Assembly (NCBI GenBank): GCA_037127255.1
Contig: JBANSL010000004.1
Span: 70,268,627-70,332,626, forward strand
Reading direction: 5' to 3'
DNA length: 64,000 nt
Source: Persicaria tinctoria
Lineage: Eukaryota > Streptophyta > Magnoliopsida > Caryophyllales > Polygonaceae
This document shows positions 1 through 10,520 of the stretch, in pieces. Position 1 is the stretch's first letter. Every line of letters starts with the position of its first letter. Position numbers and translations under genes: made by a program. The notes under the pieces are model-generated. The model saw only the letters and a list, made by a program, of their open reading frames with translations. It did no database searches and was not told where the DNA came from.

Positions 1-165
1 CACCACCACCTCGTCTTCCGGTATGTGATTAATGTTTATCATTTGGAATGTCGTTGTAGGTAGAATATAGGTAGTGGAATCATATTGAATGGAAACCAAG
101 ATATAGGTACCGGTTTTTAAATGTAGGGGAATAAATTAGATTCTGAACTAGAGCAGACAGAAACC
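1..165. other. Left edge, upstream of MULE transposase
   Basis: Short sequence before the first transposase ATG. No terminal inverted repeat can be recognised because the window begins here and the matching end of the element is unknown. Confidence 0.3.
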
Positions 166-1016
166 ATGAATGGTTCGCGTAATATATATGCACTGTTTGC
201 ATGCTGGCGGCTACCACTGGAGGAGCAGGCTGATCCGATGCCGGAAGCCGGTCAGGACGATGAGGCCCGTAACCAGGAGTACCGCGATTACACTGCCGAA
301 TTTGCTACATCCGAGACGTGGACCAATCGCGACGATCTCCTACAACATTGTCGTGGCATAGCAGTAAAGCTGAATATGGTTTTGACAATCAAGCGTTCTT
401 GGGCGAGCACTCCTACAAGGCGTGGGAGTCTATTGCTCGCATGTGAGAAGTACGGCCAGTACACTCCCCGTAAGAGACAGCGAGTAGCCGGAGATGATGC
501 AAGCGGGAACACGCGCAGAGCTGTGTCGAAGATAGAGGGGTGTCCGTTTGCATTGTCTGGCGTGGAGTTCAAACGGGGCGAATGGGGCCTGGACGTTATT
601 CATGGCAAGCACAACCATCTACTCCCCGGTGCATTGGACGGTCACCCGTACGTCGGACGGATGGATGCAGATGAAAGAGACACTACGTTGGCCTTTACCG
701 TCGCTGGTACCCCACCAAAACCGATTTTAGCTACATTGAAGATGACAGCTGACGCACGACAGAAGCTAAACTTCACATCGCGGCGCCAAGTGTACAATGC
801 GAGAGCAAAGTTTAAAGCTGAAGCGAGAGGAGATCGAACAGTCTCCCAGGAAGCACTCCGCATTTTGCGGGATAAGGGTTACTACTATTGTACGAGGAGA
901 TCCCCTGACGATCCCAACAGGCTTCAAGATCTATTCATCGCCCATACAGACGCTCGACATCTTCTAGCCATGTTTCCATACGTCGTCCTCGTCGATAGTA
1001 CATACCGGACGAATGC

Positions 1017-1090
1017 GTAAGTTTCTATATACACTAATTCTTTAACCCATTCCCACCACGGCATGCGAACTCAAATATTTCATTGTGCAG
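1017..1090 (+). other. Probable intron in the MULE transposase
   Basis: GTAAGT at 1017 and a TGTGCAG acceptor ending at 1090. Removing these 74 bases joins the DST motif exon to the next conserved stretch (YGIPLCEFVGFT) in one frame. Seen in sequence; no transcript evidence. Confidence 0.65.
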
Positions 1091-1455
1091 GTACGGGATC
1101 CCTTTGTGTGAGTTCGTTGGATTTACTTGCACAAAGAAGAACTTCGTCATCGGGTTCTGCTTCATGTCGCACGAGAACACAAATACGTACATTTGGGCGT
1201 TGGGGCAGCTCGTTTACCTCATGTGAGGTAATCTTCCTAACGTTATTGTCACTGATCGAGAGATGGGGTTGATTGCGGCGCTACGAGAAGTTCTTCCCAA
1301 CGCCAGGCACATGTTGTGCACAGTGCACGTCCTCCGACGATGCGAAGAAGCTGCTTTCCAGAAGTCAAAGAATCTTGATGTTGCTAGGCGTTTCAAGAAC
1401 GCATGTGTTGGCCTGTTCCAATCCAGATCGGTTGAAACTTTTGCCGCTAGAAGGA

Positions 1456-1660
1456 GGGGTATGCATGCAGAGTGGGGGCATGTTGAAGGGCTTATGCCGT
1501 ATTTGGAGGCGACGTGGTTACGAGATTACTCGGAGCAGATAGTTCGTGCATGGACAGACGCAGTCGGTGATTGAACAAGACCTTAAACTCTGCAGAGTGG
1601 GGGTATGCATGCAGAGTGGGGGCATGTTGAAAAAGACCTTAAACTCTGCAGTCGGTGATT
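1456..1660 (+). repeat. Scrambled local duplication inside the transposase
   Basis: A 32-base segment at 1456-1487 is repeated at 1600-1631. CAGTCGGTGATT occurs at 1561-1572 and 1649-1660, and AAGACCTTAAACTCTGCA occurs at about 1578-1595 and 1633-1650. The patch replaces the stretch that in MULE transposases normally carries the NRVES-type region ahead of the LKK segment, so the third acidic catalytic residue is probably lost here. The duplication also shifts the frame. Confidence 0.75.
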
Positions 1661-3515
1661 TCACTCACGTGATAAACACAATCGATCTCATGATGTCGGA
1701 TCAAATTTGGGAGGTGAAGAATACATTGGGGAGAGCGAACAACACCTGGCCTACAGACTCCCACGACCTATGGATTTTCGATCGAATTCGGAATATTGTG
1801 TCGAAGGAATGTTTCAACTTGTTGTTCGAAATCTATACAAAGATGGAAGCCGAGCCACTGTCGCAACCATGCAGAGATGCCTATTGGAGGGACGTCTACG
1901 GTCTTCCATGCACACATGACATGCAAGCTTGTCGAGACACGCAGATACCCATCAGACCATCCCAGATACATAATTTTTGGAAGCAATTGGATTTCAAGAG
2001 GCCTCATGTGGACAACGTCCAGGATAACACTCCACTCAGCAGAGCTGATGTGGACATGTCGCGCATGATCAGTTTGTTCCAGAGCGGAGCTATGGACGAG
2101 GATACTCGTTGGAGAATCGTTGCGGCATTCAACGACGGGGATCGTCCGTCCCAGACACCGTTGACCACCCCTGACCCGGAGGACCGTAGACCGCCTGGGA
2201 GACCGAGGACTCGCCACCCCTGTCAGACGAACCCTCTACCTTGGGAACGTGAGCGTGCTCGGGCTCAACGCCAGGCAGATAGACAGGCAACCACTGGATC
2301 CGCACGAGGGCGAGGGCGAGGTCGGGGTCAACCGGCATCAAACGAAACAGATGACGTGGAAGGTACTGAGGAGGCCACTGGGTCCAACGACATTGCCATC
2401 GACGACCCTCCCAGGGGCCGAGGAGTAGGCAGAGGAAGAGGACGGGGTCGTGGAAGGGGACGTGGACGAGGTCGAGGTCGATCGGCGTCGGAGCCAGCTC
2501 CGGAGATTGTAAGTGACATTCCAACACCGGCACCTACGGCGCTTCCACCACAGAATCTACCTCGAGTAGAATTCAATTGGGGCACTGACAACGTCGACGA
2601 ATTCATGATTACTTTCGTATGAGCCGTCACAAATGTTGCAGGTGATGGTCACTGTGGGTATAGGTCTTTAGCTTGTCTTCTCAACTTGGGACAAGACGCA
2701 TGGCCTCGAGTTCGACGAGAGCTGGCCGTTGAGTTGCAGGTGCATTCAGATCGGTACCATTACTATCCGGCCTTACAGGAGCTCATCATGAGGGTCAACT
2801 ATTTCGGCACGTGTCATGATGCTACGTATTGGATGGAGATTCCGATCATGGGCGAGGTGTTTGCCACGCTTCACCAGCGTCCTTTGGTGATTTTGTCACA
2901 GATGATGCCTATGTTATGCCTACCTCTGTATGCCACCGGTGGCCCGTCAGTACCGGCCTATGAGGAGCTTGATGGAATAGCTTTAGTCGGCAACAGCAAC
3001 CATTTCGTTCCGGTACGTTTCGTATTTCATATTCATTAATTTGTTACTGTTTTGTTTCTCTTTTCTAACATCAATATTAACCTTTTATTCACGGATTTGG
3101 TTGTTGCCTGGTTCACCTCTTCCTCCAGTCTACGTCACATGGACACGGAATCACGATCGCACTGTCGACGGTTGGGACGAGCAGTTTGCAGCGAGGATTG
3201 CAAGATATAGAGCTTACCGCCGTTGTGATGGTGGTCGTCCCCTACCGTATTAGAATTTCCCACTTTCTGATGTCATTTCTCGAACTTCATATGTTCAATT
3301 GGGTTGTATCTTTGTCTATTCCATTTCACAACCGAACTACATATCGCACTTTCGTTTTATTAATCTTTCTTTTCAATTGAACATATGATTTTTTCCAGAT
3401 CACGGCGTTTATTAAAAGTTCATTCCACTGTAGAAGGATATAACCTTGCAGATGTCCATGGATTGTACAAGTTCATCCCATGGCTTGTACGATATATCAC
3501 TTAGTGTCGGCAAAT

Positions 3516-3780
3516 ACCGCATTCCCATGCGGTGTGATTCGGCTCCTATCGGTCCCCTCAGCTGCTCCGAATAGTTTCGCCCAAATCGGGTTATCCGATA
3601 CCTACCGCATGGGTATGCGGTGCAGTTTGAACGGAACGGGGATGCATACCGCATGTATACGCGGTATATATATATACGGAGGCTAGTACCGCATGGGGAA
3701 GCGGTGATTAACCCCATGTATAAGCGGTAGTACGTTGACCGTCATTAGAATGTCATTAACTCACCGCATCCCTATGCGGT
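3516..3780. repeat. Cluster of six palindromes, core ACCGC-N8-GCGGT
   Basis: Imperfect 18-base palindromes lie at 3516-3533, 3604-3621, 3648-3665, 3688-3705, 3710-3728 (left half degenerate) and 3763-3780. Most read ACCGCAT-N4-ATGCGGT. Spacing is irregular. They lie 260-530 bases downstream of the MULE-OTU stop codon and may be a subterminal part of that element, but no terminal repeat was found to prove it. Confidence 0.85.
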
Positions 3781-5100
3781 GATTAGTGGTGGAAATAGTA
3801 AAAATTAGCGGTGTAGATAGCGTTTCCGTTTCAAATTATTGTAACCATGGAAGTCATAGTAGCAATCACTTGAATAAATAACACCAAACCAACCTTCAAT
3901 ATCTTCACAAGCAATACCCGTGCTTGAAGGGAGATGCGTTTACGGACCTTTCTTGAAAGATGGGCGTCAATTATATTAATTGAAGAAGCGTCAATGGGAT
4001 GAGAATTAATTTGGGATTTAGATATTTGTTGTTAATTAGAGATTTAGATATTTGTTGTTACAATAAAATCATCGACAAATCTGTCATTAACAAAACAAAA
4101 TCTTCAAAGGTATATTTACTAAAACAAAAATTGAAAATGAGATAGTACCCAATTTAACCAAAAAAATATCAGTTATGAATTCGGGGCCTTTTTTTTAATA
4201 ATTTTGAAATTACTATTATATTGCACAATAAATAACTAATATTTTCAAATCAATGGGAATATCATTAATGTACGACCGGTTAGAACAAATTTTTCTTTAT
4301 ATAAAAAATTTGTTTTTTTATTATTTTATATAATATATTATTTAAATTAATTATAATTATTAAATAAGGTGGGTTTATGTTAGGCGTGCTGGCTAGCTGG
4401 ACCCTCCGACGGGGCTGGAGAAGGACACCGTGGGTTTCCTCCTCGAGCACTTTTCCGATCAGTTTCCAAGCTTCCAATAAATTCTCAATTCATTTATTTT
4501 TTTCGGAAAGATTTTTATTTATTTTTATAAAGGTTAGGGTAAAAATTTTGGGTTTGTAAAATGTGATATAGTTAATCAATCAAATAAAGGAATAAAAATG
4601 TGAAGGTTAGGGTGAAATTTTTGGGTTTGTAAATTGTGATATAGTTGATCGATCAAATAAAGGAATAAAAATGTAACATTAGTAGATCCGGTGCTCTTTT
4701 TATTTATTTATTATTATTTAAAAAAACACAATCTAGAGTATGGCGTATATTTTATTTATTTTAAAAAATACAATCTAGAGTATGGTGTATACTGAATATA
4801 TTATTTTATATAAAAAGATAAGTTTGCTCCCTAATTAAGATATAAGGTTAAAAATATATTCAATTTCATATTAAAAGAAATTGGATAGATTGTTTGAACT
4901 AAAAAGATAAGTTTTTAATTAGAATTTTTGAAAACATCTTTGAGAATAAATAATCTATATCCACAAACTTGGTCATCGATTTAATTAAAATTGTGGAGAT
5001 TGGCACGGTAGATAAGCATAAAAATATTGAATTAAGTGTAGTTTTCACCAATTTTATTGTTATATTTATTCAGTTTTAAACAAAAGGCAATTTAATATAT
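3781..5100. other. AT-rich non-coding DNA with a GC-rich island
   Basis: No gene seen. A GC-rich island at about 4375-4480 stands out and one frame reads like a coding scrap (DPPTGLEKDTVGFLLEHF), possibly a captured exon; not identified. A 73-base tandem duplication lies at 4530-4675. A smaller duplication around CAATCTAGAGTATGG lies at about 4700-4795. Confidence 0.4.
4530..4675. repeat. 73-bp tandem duplication
   Basis: Two adjacent copies starting AAGGTTAGGGT at 4530 and 4603, diverged at several positions. Each ends in GGAATAAAAATGT. Confidence 0.8.
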
Positions 5101-5149
5101 ATTTAATAAGTCTGATAGATTGAGCACCGTTAAATTTCAGAAGAATTAG

Positions 5150-5300
5150 TAATTTTGGCCATGAGTATATTTTGATAAGATTTCGCATCCATTAAATTTT
5201 CTGGATTAAAACGGAATTATTTTTTCATATGTGTCATATTATGTATTAAAATGGTATTATATTTCTGGGCCACATCTATTAATAACTATATTTTAGTATG
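5150..5300 (+). mobile_element. Helitron-like 5' region, copy a
   Basis: About 110 bases here (core TTTTCTGGATTAAAACGG ... GGGCCACATC) match 6935-7050 closely and 6605-6700 partly. It belongs to the same family as the two copies described below. No terminus can be fixed for this copy. Confidence 0.45.
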
Positions 5301-6334
5301 TTGGATAGGTAAAAAAATATCATCCATTAGTACGTAAGAGATTGTAAAAATATAAATTAAATTTAAATATAAGTTATAACAACCATGTAGATTTGATAGT
5401 AGGGATGTAATCTATCTATTAATTATTTAACTTATATATTATCGATCTATGATCTATTATATTTGATTAAGATATGCTTGATTTTTTTTCCAACATTGTT
5501 TGATCAATTTCAACTCGAATTAGTTAATAAAATATTTTCATGCTTCCGTTGATAAAATATTTTATGTGTTTAGATATAATATTTGATAAGAAATTTTTAT
5601 AAATTGGTAGCAACGTCTGAATGTTAGAATTAATGGTAAAGACGAGTGATTTAAATTATTCATTCTATATAAAAAAGTAATTCTTCAATTATTCTATGAA
5701 AATAAAAATATAATTTGAAAGAAAGATATAATAGGTTAAATGATTTTCATTAATTAAATAAAAACAATATTCAATTATTCATTGTTTTTTTAATGTTGTT
5801 TTGCGATGGTTGAAACTCCTTATTTGGAACAAAAGATAGTTATGAACCTTTCCAGAAGCTTATGAATTTTGTACAAATAATTAAAGCCAGTCTTATTAAG
5901 ATCTAAATAAATATCTTTCAGAAAAAATGAAGAAGATGAAGATATGATTTGAAATTAATGTAATTTTGGTGTAATATAATATACGTGCATATGTTTAAAA
6001 CACATAAAACATATGCATATATTAAATAGTTAAAATAAATCTGCGTTTAAAGATAGAATTTACACTTACATATATAATTTTTTTTATAAAAAAATCTCAT
6101 ATGGCTTAGCGATGCCACAAAATTGATTAATATAATACTTTTGGATTAAAATAAAACGAGATGAAGAAAATAAAAAGAATCAATATTATGATAAGATTTT
6201 GTAACTTATTTGAATAAATCTAATTAATTTTATCTACATGTCATTTTATGTGTCCCATTAATTAATAACTATAATTAAATTTTATAAATTTAAGTGGTTA
6301 TTTTAAACAAGCATAATTTATTTATTTATTATAT

Positions 6335-6450
6335 ATATGTTTGATTGTTCAATATATATAATATGTTGTATATTCATCTGAACTAAACTATTATAACCTT
6401 TAGATTTCAAAAAAAAACATCATTTTATTTATTAAAAAATTGCCCGTTGA
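6335..6450 (+). mobile_element. Helitron-like 3' region, degenerate copy
   Basis: Sequence around ATAACCTTTAGATTTC...ATTTTATTTATTAA followed by TTGCCCGTTGA resembles the 3' region at 6815-6912, but the hairpin and CTAG terminus are lost. Confidence 0.4.
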
Positions 6451-6574
6451 TTAAGAAACTGTACATCGATTTTTAAAATTGCTTTAAAAAAATAATTAAA
6501 CCGCACAGAATATCAAACTGACTGAATATTTAAAAGCAATGTTAACTGTTAAAAATAAAAAAATCACATTTTAA

Positions 6575-6912
6575 TATACTAAAACAGAGACCTGAAACGA
6601 CATCTGGTGCGATTCGCAAACGTAACATTTTCTAGATTAAAATGGTATTATTTTTGTATATGTGTCATATTCTAGATTAAAATGGTGTTGTCTTTTAACA
6701 TGTTGAGTGTTCTATCTATCTATCTTTATATATATAATATGTTGTATATTGATTCGAACTAAACACACTCTTAATTTAGTTTATTGGTATTAAAAGATCC
6801 AAAAATATCAACCAAATTATTATAATCTTTAAATCTTTAAAAAAAAAAAAAAATTTAAACCTTATTTTATTTATTAAGAAAAACCGCACAACGGGCGGGT
6901 ACCGAATACTAG
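6575..6912 (+). mobile_element. Short non-autonomous Helitron-like element
   Basis: The 5' region resembles the copies at 5150 and 6935 and opens with TACTAAAACAGAGACC. The 3' end has a GC-rich hairpin (CCGC...GCGG, about 6884-6898) about 11 bases before a terminal CTAG at 6909-6912, followed by T, which fits the Helitron 3' terminus. It makes no target duplication and has no coding capacity, so any replicase must come from elsewhere. Confidence 0.6.
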
Positions 6913-7060
6913 TAAAATACTAAAGCAGAGACCGCTGGAGCGACCTCGCTGCCATGGAATTTTCTGGATTAAGCGGGATTATTTTCGCTTGTGTGGCATT
7001 TTCTGGATTAAAGCGGCATTATATTTTGGGGCCACATCAATTAATAAACGAATATAATTA
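6913..7060 (+). mobile_element. Second Helitron-like 5' end abutting the first
   Basis: Directly after the CTAG terminus at 6912, the motif TACTAAAGCAGAGACC starts again, followed by the family core (TTTTCTGGATTAA ... GGGGCCACATC). This looks like end-to-end insertion of a related element whose 3' end is not recognised. Confidence 0.5.
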
Positions 7061-7732
7061 TGTAAAAACTTATCTTTTTAGATACATAATCTATCCAATA
7101 TAACCTCATATTCTAATTACATTTTTTATAAATATTCAACTTTATATACAAATTAGTTAGAAATCTTATCGTACAGTTAAATCCCTAGGGATTGAAACTC
7201 CTCTTGCTCTTTATCCATTTGTATATATCTTTTGGTTAGATCGAATGGGAAAGAAAAAATGATATAGTATTGTTAGTTGATTTACTTTGGATGATCAAGT
7301 GGTTAATATAAAAGGAGATAGAGTATATACGGAGTATATGACAAAGTTCTTTGTGGAATGTTTATACGGAGTATAATTTCTTGGGGTTTTTTTATTATAA
7401 AAAAATCTTTTTTAGCCACGTTAAATAATCAACCTATCTTTTTTGAAAGAGAAATTAAACATCATTAGGATGACTTTATTGTAAATAATATAATAATATA
7501 AATTAATATGAATATACAAATTAAAAAAAAGTTCGAAACGATAATATAGTTTTACTAAAGCATCAAGATGTTGTATATGCTCTTCTTTAATCTATTTTTT
7601 TATTATTTAAATTAATACGAATTATAATAAAACTAATGCTATATAAAATATATATATACCATGTCGTAACATTTTGTTCAATTATTTTACCTTTTAACAT
7701 CAAATTTTGGTCAATATATTATTCTACATTTT
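7061..7732. other. AT-rich DNA, no gene
   Basis: AT-rich sequence with no convincing ORF, RNA gene or terminal repeats. Confidence 0.5.
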
Positions 7733-8149
7733 ACATCAAATTGAATATAATATATTTAAATATAAATATGCACCATCTTAATTTGATGATAAAATTTGAG
7801 AAGATAAATCTGTATATAATTTTATATAAATTATACCATGCCGTAAAATTTTTGTCAATTATTCTACTTTTTAGATCAAATTGAATATAATATATTTAAA
7901 TATAAAATAATTATTTTAAAATAATCTGAACCTACTTTTAACATCAAATTGAATATAATATATTTAAATATAAATAAGCACCATCTTAATTTGATGATAA
8001 AATTTGAGAAGATAAATCTGTACATAATTCTATATAAAATATACCATGCCGTCAAATTTTTGTCAATTATTCTACTTTTTTAGATCAAATTGAATATAAT
8101 ATATTTAAATATAAAATAATTATTTTAAAATAATCTGAACCTGCTTTTC
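7733..8149. repeat. Two tandem copies of a ~208-bp AT-rich unit
   Basis: Units begin ACATCAAATTGAATATAAT at 7733 and 7941, with CCATCTTAATTTGATGAT at 7773 and 7981 (period 208). A partial unit without the full length precedes them from about 7650. Both end with AATCTGAACCT.CTTTT. The L1 insertion site lies just beyond the second unit. Confidence 0.9.
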
Positions 8150-8158
8150 CCATACAAC

Positions 8159-8177
8159 ATCAAACTTATCTTACAAC
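8159..8177. repeat. 5' target-site duplication of the L1
   Basis: ATCAAACTTATCTTACAAC, identical to 14702-14720 just after the L1 A-rich tail. A 15-base partial copy (AAACTTATCTTACAA) also occurs inside the element at 8378-8392. Confidence 0.9.
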
Positions 8178-8183
8178 ATCAAA

Positions 8184-8708
8184 CTTGTCTCCCCTTCGGC
8201 GACTGATTTCATAAGCTTCGAAACTTCGACCGCCAATCTCACAAACCAAGGAAATCTCCCAGGAGATGTGAGAGAGAGCAGAGGTATATGGGTACGGAGG
8301 GGAGAGGACGGCGGGGCGGAGCCTCGAAACACCATCGAGGTGGGTTAGCAGGCAAGAATCGAAGAGACCCTCGCCGGAAACTTATCTTACAATCAGAACA
8401 AAAAGATTTAAAAGCTAAATGGAAAAAAAACCCTTCTTGGGCAAATCAACGCGCTGTGCCCCTGGCTCACGCGCCCCCAACCTAAATCCCTTTTCCCTAA
8501 ATCGCTTGCGATTTCCGGCGAGGGTCTCTTCGATTCTTGCCTGCTAACCCACCTCGATGGTGTTTCGAGGCTCCGCCCCGCCGTCCTCTCCCCTTCGTAC
8601 CCATATACCTCTGCTCTCTCTCACATCTCCTGGGAGATTTCCTTGGTTTGTGAGATTGGCGGTCAAAGTTTCGAAGCTTATGAAATTAGTCGCCGAAGGG
8701 GAGACAAG
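8184..8708. repeat. Inverted repeat of 197-bp arms at the L1 5' end
   Basis: Left arm 8184-8380 is the reverse complement of right arm 8512-8708 with only a few mismatches; the spacer is 131 bases. The right arm is the natural 5' part of the LINE and runs into ORF1. The left arm is an inverted copy placed right after the 5' target duplication. RNA through this region could fold into a long hairpin. Confidence 0.92.
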
Positions 8709-10520
8709 GTGGGGGAAAATTTTAGGAAAAGGAAAAAGGCGCCTCGCCGGAAGGGGGGGTGGTGCTGCGCGGGCCGGTTGGGTGTTCTGTGGCGGTTTGC
8801 CGTCGGTTTTGCCGCGCGCTGTCCTGGAAAGTCTGAATCCTTGGGGTTGCGTAGCCTGGCCTGTCAAGGGCCTTCTGATGGGGTGTTTGGGAGGTTCTCT
8901 CCTGGAATAAAGTGCTCGGGTGGGCGAAAGTTTGTAGTGCCGATGCCAGTTTGGTGGCGTCGACTTGTTTTGATGATGGTGAGTTGGTGTTTTGGGGGTC
9001 GGCCGCTTTCTTGCCTCCTCGGTTGGGTTTTGTCTTCGAAGTTCCTCAAGCCCAGTTATCATGTGAATCTACTCCTTCTTGTGTTCTCCATCCATATGAA
9101 AGGGGATTTCGTCTGGATGAAGGTTGAAATCACTAAGGTAATCTTCTGTCTTAAAACTTTCATGGAATTCACTAATTTGATGCTTGGACTAGCATACTTG
9201 CTTCTTGTTGTTCATCTTTCCACCATCTACTGGTGTCTAAAAAACCAGGTGATAGAGGTATCCTCTTCACCACGTACCCCCCGATTTTCGGGCCCTAAAC
9301 AATCTGTGGATATTGGGGATTTCATCCTCTCTATCTCCAGCTTTGATGTAATACTAGTCTGTTTAAATGCTGATATTGCAAAAATATATCTTGCTTTGAC
9401 TGTATTATTAATTTGTTGCAACCGTCTCTCTCTAGAGGAACTTGAGCTTCCTTGTGCTACTGGTGTCGCATTTGGGCATTTCTATTGTCCCCTCTTGAGT
9501 ATGCCTACTAAGATTTTCAATATAAACTGTAATAATTGTCCTAACCTTGCTGTTGGGTTGATCCCTCACCTTGCTATGAATCATTATTCTTATTTAAAAT
9601 CGATTTATAAACAGGCGCACAAAAGCTCTTGCCCTTGTACTAGGCGGATCTGTATCTCCCGCCCCATTGGTTTCCGGTGGTCTGTTCTCCCCATGGGGTT
9701 CGGCAAGTTTATGTTTAATGTATCCGGGGTTACCGACTCGCCTGTTATGGAATTTCTTACTCACTTCGGTTATGAATGTATCATATCTATCTACAAGTCG
9801 TTATGGATGTCAGTTCACAGTTTACCAAATTGCATAGGTTATCACTTATTTTGGAATTGGTTGTCTAACTGTGATATGGTTTATTTATTCACCACCAAGG
9901 ATCCTCACCTACTGTGGGATCATCTTTCTGGACTCATGCTTGGAGAAAGCCTCTTTCCGGCCTTAATGTCGATTAAGGCAATGAAGCACTCACTCAATCT
10001 CAACTACCATAGTCCAAATGTTATTAATTGGGGCCACCTGTTAGTGAGAAACTATTCTCCATTAACCCTCTGGAGTATATTTAAGCTCTTTATTATTATA
10101 AAACTCTCTAAAGTTACTCCTTTTAGGGATTTAACTTGGTCTAACCTTAGAAAGGTTTGCATCATTCATCATTCCTGTGATAAAACGATCAATAGGCATA
10201 TGTATGACAATAGATGGCTCATCGCTTTGCCAGACTATCTTTGCTTTGATAAATCTTGGACCCTAGTTAGACACATTTCAATCGGTTACATGACCCCCAT
10301 TGTTGTCGAATATGAGTTAATTAGTCTCCTCTCCACCAATTTTGGGTTGTTATTTGTGTGCGTTATACTGCTCACCCATTCCACAACTTGGTTGCACCCA
10401 ACATGCTTGTGTATTCTGAAACTAAGTCACAAATATAACCGTTTACAAAACCAAAACATACAACTTGTTGGTATGAGGAATTTTACTGGGTCTCCTCATA
10501 CCCCAATTAGTGCTTCATGA
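8643..10520 (+). CDS. Unusual L1 ORF1, 625 aa, intact
   Basis: One open frame of 625 codons sits where the LINE should encode its ORF1 (gag-like RNA-binding) protein, and its stop overlaps the ORF2 start by four bases (ATGA at 10517-10520). I do not recognise the protein. The first ~35 residues (VCEIGGQSFEAYE..., then a basic stretch) vaguely resemble the start of other plant L1 ORF1 proteins. After that I see no DUF4283 RNA-binding core and no CCHC zinc knuckle. Instead it is Leu-, Ser- and Cys-rich with several hydrophobic segments (for example near residues 160-195 and 565-590). An ORF this long is very unlikely by chance. It is uninterrupted although ORF2 has two stops. It could be a divergent ORF1, an altered reading frame over an older ORF1, or a captured sequence. 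The start codon could lie slightly downstream. Confidence 0.55.
   Translation: MVCEIGGQSFEAYEISRRRGDKVGENFRKRKKAPRRKGGWCCAGRLGVLWRFAVGFAARCPGKSESLGLRSLACQGPSDGVFGRFSPGIKCSGGRKFVVPMPVWWRRLVLMMVSWCFGGRPLSCLLGWVLSSKFLKPSYHVNLLLLVFSIHMKGDFVWMKVEITKVIFCLKTFMEFTNLMLGLAYLLLVVHLSTIYWCLKNQVIEVSSSPRTPRFSGPKQSVDIGDFILSISSFDVILVCLNADIAKIYLALTVLLICCNRLSLEELELPCATGVAFGHFYCPLLSMPTKIFNINCNNCPNLAVGLIPHLAMNHYSYLKSIYKQAHKSSCPCTRRICISRPIGFRWSVLPMGFGKFMFNVSGVTDSPVMEFLTHFGYECIISIYKSLWMSVHSLPNCIGYHLFWNWLSNCDMVYLFTTKDPHLLWDHLSGLMLGESLFPALMSIKAMKHSLNLNYHSPNVINWGHLLVRNYSPLTLWSIFKLFIIIKLSKVTPFRDLTWSNLRKVCIIHHSCDKTINRHMYDNRWLIALPDYLCFDKSWTLVRHISIGYMTPIVVEYELISLLSTNFGLLFVCVILLTHSTTWLHPTCLCILKLSHKYNRLQNQNIQLVGMRNFTGSPHTPISAS

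Larger units (their letters stand above)
166..3253 (+). pseudogene. MULE transposase fused to an OTU-like cysteine protease domain, broken
   Basis: This was one long reading frame encoding a Mutator-like transposase with a C-terminal OTU (ovarian tumour) protease-like domain. The N-terminal ~280 codons hold the WRKY/GCM1-like DNA-binding region, then the DDE catalytic core: the DST motif near 986-994, the second acidic residue in VTDRE near 1252-1266, and the CxxH-type segment HMLCTVH. A basic Arg-Gly linker follows (about 2290-2490), then the OTU-like domain with catalytic-type motif DGHCGYRSLA (2644-2673) and a histidine motif NSNHFVPV (2992-3015). A small intron is likely at 1017-1090 (GT...AG). 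The copy is dead: in-frame TGA at 1224-1226 and 2620-2622, a frameshift with scrambled sequence at 1560-1660, and the last ~40 codons in another frame after a probable intron at about 3013-3128 whose exact borders are unclear. MULEs carrying peptidase domains are known in plants; the family call is from motifs, not a search. Confidence 0.8.

Noticed and set aside
8178..8380. Classic twin-priming inversion of the L1 5' end
   Set aside because: Twin priming moves a segment in inverted form, but here the same segment is present in both orientations, so a simple version does not fit.
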